NCBI GenBank assembly: GCA_963837155.1
Contig: CAWIMB010000002.1
Span: forward strand, 868,001 to 932,000
DNA: 64,000 nucleotides
From: DASQHW01 sp963837155
GTDB taxonomy: Bacteria > Actinomycetota > Acidimicrobiia > IMCC26256 > PALSA-610
Direction of reading: 5' to 3'
Shown here one piece after another: positions 55,113 to 63,794 of this stretch; within the stretch, counting starts at the first letter, position 1; the number at the start of each line of letters is the position of its first letter. The notes below the pieces were generated by a model that saw nothing but the letters and a program-made list of their open reading frames with translations, ran no database searches and was not told where the DNA came from. Made by a program: the position numbers and the translations under genes.

Positions 55113-55677
55113 CCCACTGGCCGCGAACGAGCTCGATGCCCGACCCGATCGTCTGGTCCAGGCCGCGCGAGACCTCGCGAACGAGATGGGGAGCGCCGCG
55201 TTCACCGTCGCGCAGGTAACCGCGCACGCGGAGCTTTCGCTGAAGAGCTTCTACCGATGCTTCCGCGGCAAGGACGAGCTGCTGCTCGCGCTGCTGGCGG
55301 CCGACAGTCGCCTGGGTGCGGACGTGCTCCGATCGCGCATCGGCGATCGCACCGGCGCCGACGGGCTGCACGCCTACGTCACCGAGCTCTTCGACATGCT
55401 CTCGTTGCCCGGTGCGATGGGCTACGCAGGTGTGCTCGTCCGCGAGTACCTGCGACTGAACGAGCACTACGGCGAGGAACAGCTCGCCGCGCTCGCGCCG
55501 TTGCTCGACCTCCTTGCAAGCCACATTGAGAGCGAGCACCCGAAACGTGACGCGCTGACGATGTTTTCCGTGCTCCTCGGCGGCATGCACGAAGTCGTGC
55601 TCCGACAGAGAAGTGACTCTCGCGAGATGGCCGAGTATCTCTACAATTTCTGCGCCCACGGAGTTCAAGGCCGATGA
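55102..55677 (+). CDS. TetR-family transcriptional regulator
   Basis: A 191-residue protein. AFTVAQVTAHAELSLKSFYR followed by CFRGKDELLLALL is the TetR HTH. The C-terminal domain (LPGAMGYAGVLVREYLRLNE) is of the type found in regulators of catabolic operons. It heads a four-gene operon (amidohydrolase, deacylase, P450) with ATGA/GTGA overlaps throughout. Probably a local repressor. Confidence 0.92.
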   Translation: MTFSPLAANELDARPDRLVQAARDLANEMGSAAFTVAQVTAHAELSLKSFYRCFRGKDELLLALLAADSRLGADVLRSRIGDRTGADGLHAYVTELFDMLSLPGAMGYAGVLVREYLRLNEHYGEEQLAALAPLLDLLASHIESEHPKRDALTMFSVLLGGMHEVVLRQRSDSREMAEYLYNFCAHGVQGR

Positions 55678-56861
55678 GCGCGACGCTGCTTCCCGATCCG
55701 GAAGCGCGGCCGCGGCACTACACGATCATCTCCGTCGATGATCACCTCATCGAACCTGCGCACCTCTTCGAGGGTCGCATGCCCCAACACCTGCAGGACA
55801 GCGCCCCGCGCGTGGTCACGCTCCCCGACGGTCGGGAGACATGGGTGTACGAGGACGGCTTCTACCCGCAGGTCGGTCTCAACGCGGTCGCCGGCCGCGC
55901 CAAGGAAGAGTGGAGCATGGAGCCCGCGCGCTTCGACGAGATGCGCCGCGGTTGCTATGACATCGATGCCCGTATCGCCGACATGGATCTCGACGGCGTC
56001 TACGCGAGCTTGTGCTTCCCGTCGTTGATCGCGGGTTTCGCCGGCACGATCTTCGCCAACAGCAAGGACCAAGAGCTCGGCCTCGCTGCGCTCCACGCGT
56101 GGAACGACTGGCACATCGACGAGTGGGCCGGGTCACATCCCGATCGCATCATCCCGTTACAGCTGGCGTGGACGAAGGACCCGAAGATCGCGGCCGACGA
56201 CGTCTACGACAACGCGCAGCGCGGCTCGAAGGCGGTGAGCTTCCCCGAGAACCCCGTCGACCTGAAGCTGCCACCGATGAGTGACACCTACTGGGACCCG
56301 TTCCTGCGCGCGTGCGAGGAGACGGGCACTGTGGTGTGCCTGCACAACGGTTCGTCGTCGTGGACGGCAGCGCGCTCGCCGGGCGCGCCGCTCGAGCTGT
56401 ACACCAGCCTGTTCCCGGTGAACGCGCTCGTGACCGCGGCCGACTGGCTGTGGGCGAAGGTGCCGACCCGGTTTCCGGACATCAAGATCGCATTCTCCGA
56501 AGGTGGCATCAGTTGGGTGCCGATGCTGATCGATCGCATCACGTATGTGCTCGATCACTCCGCAGTCGGCTCGCACGGCTGGGACGACCCCAACGTCTCT
56601 CCGATCGACGCGCTGCGCCGCAACTTCTGGTTCTGCACGATCGATCTCGGGTCGACGTTCGCGTTGCGCGAGCACATCGGCATCGACCACATCTGCATCG
56701 AGAGCGACTACCCGCACGCCGACTCCACCTGGCCCGACACTCAACTGCTCGCCGCCGACGGCCTCAAGGACGTCTCCGACGACGACATCCGCAAGGTCAC
56801 CTGGGAGAACGCGTCGAAGCTGTTCCGTCACCCCGTACCCGAGGAGCTCCGCATCCCGTGA
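55674..56861 (+). CDS. Amidohydrolase family 2 protein
   Basis: A 395-residue intact protein; ATG 55674 overlaps the TetR stop. YTIISVDDHLIEPAHLFEGR has the D-x-H-type metal motif of the family, FPDIKIAFSEGGISWVPMLI and IGIDHICIESDYPHADSTWP (late Asp) complete the site. DIDARIADMDLDGVYASLCF fits the large actinobacterial group of TIM-barrel hydrolases/decarboxylases near catabolic P450s. A second, related amidohydrolase is at 40141. Reaction unknown. Confidence 0.9.
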   Translation: MSATLLPDPEARPRHYTIISVDDHLIEPAHLFEGRMPQHLQDSAPRVVTLPDGRETWVYEDGFYPQVGLNAVAGRAKEEWSMEPARFDEMRRGCYDIDARIADMDLDGVYASLCFPSLIAGFAGTIFANSKDQELGLAALHAWNDWHIDEWAGSHPDRIIPLQLAWTKDPKIAADDVYDNAQRGSKAVSFPENPVDLKLPPMSDTYWDPFLRACEETGTVVCLHNGSSSWTAARSPGAPLELYTSLFPVNALVTAADWLWAKVPTRFPDIKIAFSEGGISWVPMLIDRITYVLDHSAVGSHGWDDPNVSPIDALRRNFWFCTIDLGSTFALREHIGIDHICIESDYPHADSTWPDTQLLAADGLKDVSDDDIRKVTWENASKLFRHPVPEELRIP

Positions 56862-58595
56862 GCGATGTCGACGTCGTCATCAGGAACGGCACCGTCGTCG
56901 ACGGCACCGGTGCGCAGGCGCGCCGGGCCGACGTCGCGATTCGCGACGGCCGCGTTGTCGAGGTCGGCGACGTCGACGATTCGGCGACGCGCACGATCGA
57001 CGCCGATGGCCTCGTCGTCGCGCCCGGATTCGTCGACCTGCACACGCACTACGACGCCCAGCTGCTCTGGGATGCGACTGCCAGCCCGTCTCCGCTGCAT
57101 GGTGTCACGACGGTGTTCGGCGGCAACTGCGGCTTCACGCTCGCGCCCGGCGGCGACGAACACGTCGACTACCTGTCGCGGTTGATGGCGCGGGTCGAAG
57201 GCATCCCGTTGCCCGCGTTGCAGCAGGGCGTGCCGTGGGACTGGAAGAGCTTCGGCGACTACCTCGATCGTGTCGAGCAACGGGGGATCGCGGTGAATGC
57301 CGGCTTCCTCTGCGGTCACTCCGCGATCCGGCATGTCGTGATGGGCGACGACGCGGTTGGGAACGAGGCGACCGACGCGCAGCTCACGCAGATGGAGCGG
57401 CTCCTGCACGACGCCCTGGATGCCGGCGCGATGGGTTTTTCGACGTCGCAAGCACCGACGCACAACGACGGCGACGGCAATCCTGTCCCGTCACGCGCGG
57501 CAACACGCGAGGAGCTGTTGCGGCTCGCGACCGCTGTGCACGACCACCCGGGCACGCAGCTCGAGCTGATCATTCCGGGTTGCCTGAACGGTTTCAGCGA
57601 CGACGAGATCGACCTGATGGCCGGCATGTCGCGCGCGGCCGACCGGCCCCTCAACTGGAACGTGCTCGGCGTCGCGCCGGGTGGCATTCACGAGCACCAG
57701 CTCGACGCGGGCAGCCGCGCGGCCGCCAAGGGTGCCCGCGTCGTCGCCCTCACGCTGCCCCAGGGCATGCGGATTCGCCTGTCGTTCCACACCGGATTCG
57801 TGCTCGACGGCCTCCCGGGCTGGCGGGAGACGTTCGCCCTGCCGATCGAAGAACGAATGCGAGCGCTCTCCGACCCCGACACCAGGCGCCGGCTCGACGC
57901 GGGCGCGCGATTCTCCCGAAGCCGGTGTGCTCGCCGGACTCGCCCGCTGGGAGCGCCTCGAGATCGTCGAGGGCTTCACCGACGAGACCCGCCGCCTGGA
58001 AGGCACGTTGATCGGCGACATCGCCCGCGAACGGAACGCCGAGCCGTTCGACGTGCTGTGCGACGTCGTGATCGCCGACGGCCTTCGCACGGGACTTCGG
58101 CCGGACTTCGGCGGTCCCGAACCGGAGCACGTGTGGAAGATGCGCGCCGATGTGTGGCGCGACCCGCGCGCGATCATCGGCGGCTCCGACGCCGGTGCCC
58201 ACCTCGACATGATGTCGGGCGCGAGCTACTCGACATTCGTCGTCGGGGATGCGGTACGCAACGGCCATGTCACGCTCGAGGAAGCGGTGCACTTGCTGAC
58301 CGATGTGCCCGCGCGCCTCTATGGCGTACGCGATCGCGGCTGCGTCGCGGTTGGCGCGCACGCCGACATCGTGATGTTCGACCCCGAGACCGTGGGTCCC
58401 GCCGGCGAGCGCACGCACGACGACCTGCCCGGCAACGCGAGCCGGATCGTGGCCGACTCGCGTGGCGTGCACCACGTGCTCGTCGCCGGAACCGAGATCG
58501 TACGCGACGGCGCGTACACAGGCTGGACGCCCGGCGTCGTGCTGCGCGCCGGTCGCGACACTGAAACCGTTCACGCGCACACTCGAGGAGCATGA
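56858..58595 (+). CDS. N-acyl-D-amino-acid deacylase-like amidohydrolase (amidohydrolase family 3), one frameshift
   Basis: GTG 56858 overlaps the previous stop. VDVVIRNGTVVDGTGAQARR is the small beta-domain start; APGFVDLHTHYDAQLLWDAT gives the H-x-H metal pair, HGVTTVFGGNCGFTLAPGGD the family loop. Near 57912 an extra T (ATTCTCCC) breaks the frame; the continuation PEAGVLAGLARWERLEIVEG, AIIGGSDAGAHLDMMSGASY (catalytic Asp) and DRGCVAVGAHADIVMFDPET completes the D-aminoacylase fold to TGA 58595. About 579 residues repaired. Hydrolyses amide or cyclic-amide bonds; exact substrate unknown. Confidence 0.88.
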
Positions 58596-59797
58596 TGTAC
58601 GCGGAAGAGACCCCTACCCAGGACAGCACGGATATCGGCGAGAACTTGTTCTCGCAACGCTGTGCGGACGATCCGCATCCCGTGTACACCGAGATGCTCG
58701 AGAAATGCCCCGTCGCGCGCAACACGAGCATTTTCGGTAACGGCCAAGTGTTGATCAGCCGGTACGAAGACGTGCTGTGGGCGCTCAAGCATCACGAAGT
58801 GTTCTCGTCGAAGGGCGTCGTCGACATCGGTGGTGAGTTCCCACTCATCCCGCTGTCGGTCGACCCGCCGGAACACAGGAAGTACCGGCGCCTGCTCGAC
58901 CCCGAGTTCTCACCGCAGAAGATGGCCGAGCTCGAAGACGAGATGCGCAAGTACGTCAACGAGGCGATCGACGTGTTCGCCGACCGCGGCGAGTGCGACT
59001 TCCACGAGGACTTCGCGTCGCCGCTACCGTCGACGTTCTTCCTCGCGCTCACCGGCTTGCCGCACGAGGACTTGCCGAACTTCCTGAAGTGGCGCGATGA
59101 CACGATTCGGCCCAACTCCCCGGACTTCGACGAGCAAGAGCGCATCCGGAAGGAAGCGGGCGCGGCGATCGAGGAGTACTTCGAGGCCGCCCTCGAAGAG
59201 AAGCGGCGCAACCCCGACGACCGGTTGTTCACCCGGATGGTGAACGGCGAAGTCGACGGCCGGCCGCTGACCCGGGCCGAGATGCTCGGCGCGTGTCACC
59301 TCTTGTTGCTCGGTGGCCTCGATACGGTCACCGCGACCCTCGACTGCATGATCGTCTACCTCGCGCGTCATCCCGAACGGCGAGCGGCGCTGGTTGCGGA
59401 CCCGTCGTGTATCCCGCACGCGGTCGAGGAGCTGCTCCGCCACCAGACGCCGGTGATGATGGTGCCGCGCGCTGTCATCCAGGACCATGAGATGGGTGGG
59501 GTGCAGCTGAAAGTCGGCGACAGCGTGACGCTGATGATCGGTGCCGCCAACGTCGACGCCGAGGAGTTCGACGGCTGCACCGACGCGCGCTTCGACCGGG
59601 CGACCAACCGTCACCTGGCGTTCGGCGGCGGTCCGCACCGCTGCCTGGGCTCGCACCTGGCCCGCCTCGAACTGCGGGTCGCGCTCGAGGAGTTCCACCG
59701 CCGTATCCCCGAGTACGAGCTCGTGCGCGAAGACATCCACTTCTCGCCGGGGATTCGCCAGGCCGATCACCTGCCGCTGGTGTTCTCCACCTCCTGA
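58592..59797 (+). CDS. Cytochrome P450
   Basis: A 401-residue soluble P450; ATG 58592 overlaps the deacylase stop (ATGA). The heme loop is HLAFGGGPHRCLGSHLARLE with Cys351 as thiolate ligand; ExxR is in EELLRHQTP; the I-helix reads LLLLGGLDTVTATL with the Gly-x-Asp-Thr oxygen-activation motif; LIPLSVDPPEHRKYRRLLDP is the C-helix (heme-propionate His/Arg). Bacterial class I type, needing a ferredoxin and reductase encoded elsewhere. It probably hydroxylates the substrate of the TetR-controlled operon. Confidence 0.96.
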   Translation: MMYAEETPTQDSTDIGENLFSQRCADDPHPVYTEMLEKCPVARNTSIFGNGQVLISRYEDVLWALKHHEVFSSKGVVDIGGEFPLIPLSVDPPEHRKYRRLLDPEFSPQKMAELEDEMRKYVNEAIDVFADRGECDFHEDFASPLPSTFFLALTGLPHEDLPNFLKWRDDTIRPNSPDFDEQERIRKEAGAAIEEYFEAALEEKRRNPDDRLFTRMVNGEVDGRPLTRAEMLGACHLLLLGGLDTVTATLDCMIVYLARHPERRAALVADPSCIPHAVEELLRHQTPVMMVPRAVIQDHEMGGVQLKVGDSVTLMIGAANVDAEEFDGCTDARFDRATNRHLAFGGGPHRCLGSHLARLELRVALEEFHRRIPEYELVREDIHFSPGIRQADHLPLVFSTS

Positions 59798-60127
59798 CTA
59801 CTGCGCGTCGGCTCGTATCTCGAGCACGTCGTCGAGCAGGGTCAGGCGCAGGTCTTCTCGGGTGACTCCGGCCGGTAACGACACGCGATGCGACAGGTGC
59901 TCGGAGCGGCCGTTGTCGACGTGGTGGACCTCGATCTCGAGCGTCTGGTCTCGCACCTCCAGCCGCACATCGGCATCGGGGTCGATGCCGGCCAGCTCGA
60001 TCCGAACCACAACCTGCCTGCCGTCGGAGTGAGATACCACTCTTGCCACGCCGCCCAGACTACGGTCACCGCTCCTGATCAAGTATCTGGGATCGAAACG
60101 ACGGCTGGTGCCGGTCTTGGGTGCCAT
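59798..60127 (-). CDS. Hsp20/alpha-crystallin-like small protein
   Basis: VVVRIELAGIDPDADVRLEV, LEIEVHHVDNGRSEHLSHRV, SLPAGVTREDLRLTLLDDVL and EIRADAQ follow the alpha-crystallin domain (A-G-V/I strand, V-S-L-P, G-V-L-x-I). The N-terminal arm is short and the C-terminal IxI tail absent. The start is uncertain: ATG 60127 gives 109 residues but overlaps the start region of the divergent DNA methylase; a later start would leave only the core domain. Confidence 0.65.
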   Translation of the reverse strand: MAPKTGTSRRFDPRYLIRSGDRSLGGVARVVSHSDGRQVVVRIELAGIDPDADVRLEVRDQTLEIEVHHVDNGRSEHLSHRVSLPAGVTREDLRLTLLDDVLEIRADAQ

Positions 60128-61134
60128 CTGCGCGGACGCGGGAGCACGGCGGGCCCTCGACCTGTTCACCGGGACGACCCGCGTCGCCCAAGAGTTCAAG
60201 CGTCAGGGCGCGCACGTCACGGCCGTCGACACCGCCCGCTACGCGGAAGTGTTCGCGCAGTGCTACGTCGCCCTCGACGGCGACGCGGCCGACCGTGATC
60301 AGCTGGCTGACGCGCTCGCGGATCTTGCGGCTCGGCCCGACGTCGACGGCTATGCGACCGAGACCTTTTGCATCCGGTCGCGGTTCTTCCAGCCGCACAA
60401 CGGCCGGCGCATCGATGCGATCCGCGATGCGATCGAGCGCGACTATCGCGATTCGTGGCTATATCCCGTGCTGCTCACGAGCCTGCTGGAGGCCGCCGAC
60501 CGGGTTGACTCGACGACCGGCGTGCAGATGGCGTACGTCAAGCAGTGGGCGCCCCGGTCGTTCCAGCCGTTGACGCTGCGCGTTCCCGACCTCGTCGCCG
60601 GTGACGGTGTCGCGCTGCGGGCGGACGTGTGCGAGGTGGTGAAGTCGACCGGACCCTTCGACCTCGCCTATCTGGATCCCCCCTACAACCAACACCGGTA
60701 CTTCACCAACTACCACGTGTGGGAGACGATCGTGGCGTGGGATGCGCCGGAGCACTATGGGGTCGCATGCAAGCGCGTCGACGCGCGCGATCCCGTCACG
60801 AAGAGCGTGTTCAACGATCGGCGCGCGATGCCCGAGGCGCTCGCTCAAGCCATCCGTGACGTCGACGCCGAGCTCGTGGTGGTCTCCTACAACAACGAGG
60901 CATGGATCGCGATCGACGAGCTCGAAGGCGCGTGCGCGGCGCGGCGGAGGGGCCGTGCGCGTGCTCGAGTTCGACTCGCGGCGGTATGTCGGCGCGCTGA
61001 TTGGGATCCACGACCCGAACGGCAAGAAGGTCGGACGCGTGTCGCATGTGCGCAACGTCGAATACGTCGTCCTCGCGGGGGCGCCCGAGCTGGTGGAGGG
61101 ACTGTGCAGATCGCCGGCAATGTCGCGCTCGTAA
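60075..61134 (+). CDS. DNA adenine methylase (Dam/D12 class), orphan, frameshift near 3' end and unclear start
   Basis: LIKYLGSKRRLVPVLGAICA is the D12-class motif X (K-Y-x-G-S-K), LDLFTGTTRVAQEFKRQG motif I, and DLAYLDPPYNQHRYFTNYHV the DPPY catalytic motif IV. The first 11 of those residues (before GTG 60108) lie upstream of any ATG/GTG/TTG in frame; CTG 60075 or a consensus error at the start is implied. Near 60945 the frame changes in a GC-rich run and the C-terminus VLEFDSRRYVGALIGIHDPN, GKKVGRVSHVRNVEYVVLAG continues to TAA 61134. Methylates the N6 of adenine. No restriction enzyme is nearby. Confidence 0.8.
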
Positions 61135-61849
61135 CCGGTGCGGCGTCGGGCCTCGGCGCGGCGAGCGCGGCGCGTCTGCGTGCCGCCGGCGCCCGGATCG
61201 TGCTCGCGGACGTCGCCGACGTGGACGCGCCCGAAGGCGACGCGTTTGTGCGTTGCGACGTGACCTCCGAGCCCGACGTGCGGGCCGCCGCCGAACAGGC
61301 GGCCGCGCTCGGCAGGTTCGCGATCTCGGTGCACTGCGCGGGTGGCGGGATCGCGGCACGCACGCTGGCGCGCGCGGCACCCCGCACGCGCTCGATGCCT
61401 TCCGGCGCGTGGTCGAGCTCAACCTCGTCGGTACGTTCAACGTGCTGCGGCTGGCCGCCGAGCAGATGGCGCGTAACGAGCCCGACGACGGTGGTGAGCG
61501 GGGCGTTTGCGTCCAGACGGCGTCGATCGCCGCGTACGAGGGCCAGATCGGCCAGATCGCCTACGGGTCGGCGAAGGCCGGTGTTGTCGGCATGACGATC
61601 ATCGCGGCGCGCGATCTCGCCGCCCTCGGCGTGCGGGTGTGCACGATCGCGCCGGGGACGATCGCGACGCCGCCGATGCTCATGGTGCCGGAGGCGATGC
61701 GCGAGATGTTCGCCGCCAACGTGCCGTTCCCGAAGCGGCTCGGCGAGCCCGACGAATTCGCCGCACTCGCCCAGCACATCGTCGAGAACTCGTACCTCAA
61801 CGGTGAGGTCATCCGCCTGGACGGGGCGGTGCGCTTCCAGCCGAAGTAG
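61104..61849 (+). CDS. Short-chain dehydrogenase/reductase (SDR), one frameshift
   Basis: GTG 61104 has GGAGGG upstream and lies within the 3' end of the methylase. AGNVALVTGAASGLGAASAA is the TGxxxGxG coenzyme site. The frame is lost near 61380 in a GCGCGC run and resumes with LNLVGTFNVLRLAAEQMARN, SIAAYEGQIGQIAYGSAKAG (catalytic Ser, Tyr and Lys of YxxxK) and RLGEPDEFAALAQHIVENSY. About 249 residues repaired. The overall sequence resembles SDRs of the 3-hydroxyacyl-CoA dehydrogenase type II group. Substrate uncertain. Confidence 0.88.
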
Positions 61850-62096
61850 CGCGCAAGCCCGCGGCGCGGAGCCTCCGTACGATCTCGCGCGTGGCGACGA
61901 CTTCGGCGCCGGCGTCGACGACCTGTTGCCAGATCACCACTGGGACGTCGTAGTGATCGCGATGGAAGCGCAGTGGGCGCGGAAGCGTCAACGACGCCGC
62001 GAACGCGTGCAACTCGTCGAAGGACACGTCGCTGACGAGATGTGCGAAACGCGTCTCGTGCGCGCGCCATCGCGGCTCGTCGATCAGTATCGCCAC
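61809..62096 (-). CDS. DUF4031 protein
   Basis: A 95-residue protein. VAILIDEPRWRAHETRFAHL, VSDVSFDELHAFAASLTLPR, FHRDHYDVP and REIVRRLRAAGLR match the DUF4031 family (I-D-x-P-x-W/R-...-H-L-x-S-D...D-E-L-H-x-F-A...F-x-x-D-H-Y-D). Function unknown. The GTG start at 62096 is ten bases downstream of the encapsulin stop, so it may be transcribed with the encapsulin operon. Overlaps the convergent SDR end by 41 bases. Confidence 0.82.
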   Translation of the reverse strand: MAILIDEPRWRAHETRFAHLVSDVSFDELHAFAASLTLPRPLRFHRDHYDVPVVIWQQVVDAGAEVVATREIVRRLRAAGLRATSAGSAPPRPGG

Positions 62097-62106
62097 ACGT
62101 TGGACG

Positions 62107-62908
62107 CTACTGGTAAGCGAGGTGAACGGCTGCTTCCGGGGTGAAGATCTGGAACGTGAACGACTCCTCCAGATAGAGGTGCACGTTCGTCTCGTCGTGA
62201 TCGAGATATCCGATCGACACGTCCTGGCCGACGGTGAGCTCGTAGTCGCCGCCGCGCAAGGACACCACCAACGCACCATCTACTGCGGGTGCCCACAACA
62301 CCGGACCGCCGGCGATGAGCCGCAGGTGCTCGAGCACGGGGTAGCCGCCCATCTCGGTGGTCTCGATCACGCCGGTGTAGCACCGCGGCCCGAGGGCGAC
62401 TGCGTACGGTCCGGCCACGCCGACGTTCTGGAGAGTTGCGACCGCGCGCGACGCTCTGCGGGTAGTCGCGGTAGTCGTCGCTGATCGCGAGCTGCGCATT
62501 CGGCGTTCCCTCGGCGATGCCGGTGATCAACGCGGCGCGATTGCCGAGAAACACCGCTTCGTCCTCGGCGATCGCGAGCCGCCGGGCCGCGTCACGTACC
62601 GGATCGACGTCGGCGTCGCGGGCCCCTCGGTCGATGGCGTCGAGCTCGGCGCGTTCCATCCAGAACTCCGCGCGGTACTCGACGAGCGGTTGGACGTTGC
62701 GGATACGGGCACGGATCCCGACCGGTGCCTGCGTCACATCCTCGACGCGGCCACGTGGTACGGCGGCCTTCGTCCACCCGTCGGGACCGGCGAAATCGAC
62801 GACTCGGCGCGCGGTGAGGAAGTGCTTCAACGTGCGCGCCGCTTCGTCGTCTATCTGTGACCACGCCGCGTCGGAGACGGGCGCAAGCTCACGTCGAAGA
62901 TGGTTCAT
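62107..62908 (-). CDS. enc: Encapsulin shell protein (family 1), one frameshift
   Basis: ATG 62908 starts MNHLRRELAPVSDAAWSQID, LKHFLTARRVVDFAGPDGWT, an HK97-fold encapsulin N-terminus; RVEDVTQAPVGIRARIRNVQ, PLVEYRAEFWMERAELDAID and RRLAIAEDEAVFLGNRAALI follow. Near 62445 the frame changes, two bases (one GC unit) missing in GTCGCGCGCGGTCGC; the continuation LQNVGVAGPYAVALGPRCYT, EHLRLIAGGPVLWAPAVDGA and DVSIGYLDHDETNVHLYLEE, SFTFQIFTPEAAVHL completes the fold. About 267 residues repaired, exactly the family length. Self-assembles into a nanocompartment loaded with the ferritin encoded just upstream. Confidence 0.92.
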
Positions 62909-63267
62909 CGGGGCGGCTCCTCGCGCAGGTCTCCGAGCGAAAGGTCGGTTGGCGGCTCCGCGGCGGCTTCGGCCTCGTGCTCGACCTCGACGATCGGGGC
63001 CTCGGTGAAGAGATACGTGTGCAGCACCTCATCCCATTTCGGATCGTTGCGGCGCAGCCATTCGAGCGTCATCGCCGCGTGTTCCTTCTCTTCGTCACGG
63101 TTGTGCGCGAGCACCGCGCGCAACGCGTTGTCGTTGGTCGCGTCGACGCGCTGGTCGTACCAGTCGACCGCTTCGAGCTCCTCTTTCAGCGAGGTGATCG
63201 CTCGATGTCGCTCGAGAACCTCCGCCGACAGCAGCTCGATTGGCTCGTGGAAGCCCTCGCTCGCCAT
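62905..63267 (-). CDS. Encapsulated ferritin-like cargo protein (EncFtn)
   Basis: A 120-residue two-helix protein from ATG 63267. ITSLKEELEAVDWYDQRVDA and LAHNRDEEKEHAAMTLEWLR carry the EncFtn ferroxidase residues (Glu, then ExxH = EKEH), and WLRRNDPKWDEVLHTYLF ends the fold. The C-terminal tail DLSLGDLREEPPR is the encapsulin-targeting peptide (xSLGxLR). Its TGA overlaps the ATG of encapsulin (ATGA). Oxidizes Fe(II) inside the shell for mineral storage and protection from peroxide. Confidence 0.93.
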   Translation of the reverse strand: MASEGFHEPIELLSAEVLERHRAITSLKEELEAVDWYDQRVDATNDNALRAVLAHNRDEEKEHAAMTLEWLRRNDPKWDEVLHTYLFTEAPIVEVEHEAEAAAEPPTDLSLGDLREEPPR

Positions 63268-63353
63268 GCAGACCCTCCCTCGGACGGCGGGTACCCGATG
63301 CTGCGTCCTGGGTAAACGTGACAGCACGGGCAACTCGCAACCGGAGGATAACG

Positions 63354-63794
63354 ATGCCTGCTTCCCGAGTCCGAATGCCGCGAACGCTCAAGAAGTCGCC
63401 CGCGAAAGCGCAGCGGACCTACGCCGAGACGCTCGAATCGGCCGAGAAAACCTACGACGGCAACGAGGAACGGGCGCACCGGGCGGCGTTCGCGGCGGTC
63501 AAGCATTCGTTCGAGAAGGTCGGCGACCACTGGGAGCCCAAGAAGGGCGGGCGCAAGGGACCGTCGGACGACCGCGCCAAGGTCGGCGGGCGCAGCAACC
63601 GCGGTCGATCGGCAGGCGGCGTCGATGTTGAAGGTCACACGCGACAAGAGCTGCTCGCACGCGCCAAGAAGCTCGACATCACCGGACGTTCTCGCATGAC
63701 CAAGATGGAGCTCGGTCAAGCGATCGCGAAGCGCGAACAGTCGCGCAGTCGTCCTACGAGTCGCGGAGGCCGACGCGCGTGGACTCGCTCATGA
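63354..63794 (+). CDS. ChaB-family protein with C-terminal Rho-N-like domain
   Basis: A 146-residue basic protein; GGAGG precedes ATG 63354. LKKSPAKAQRTYAETLESAE and ERAHRAAFAAVKHSFEKVGD, HWEPKKGGR match ChaB (L-P..a...y...f..a.........A...A..AVk..yek....W). A low-complexity Gly/Arg/Ser linker follows, then RQELLARAKKLDITGRSRMT and KMELGQAIAKRE, a Rho N-terminal/SAP-like helix pair common after ChaB in actinobacteria. Likely nucleic-acid binding. Its tail overlaps the convergent SnoaL gene. Confidence 0.85.
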   Translation: MPASRVRMPRTLKKSPAKAQRTYAETLESAEKTYDGNEERAHRAAFAAVKHSFEKVGDHWEPKKGGRKGPSDDRAKVGGRSNRGRSAGGVDVEGHTRQELLARAKKLDITGRSRMTKMELGQAIAKREQSRSRPTSRGGRRAWTRS

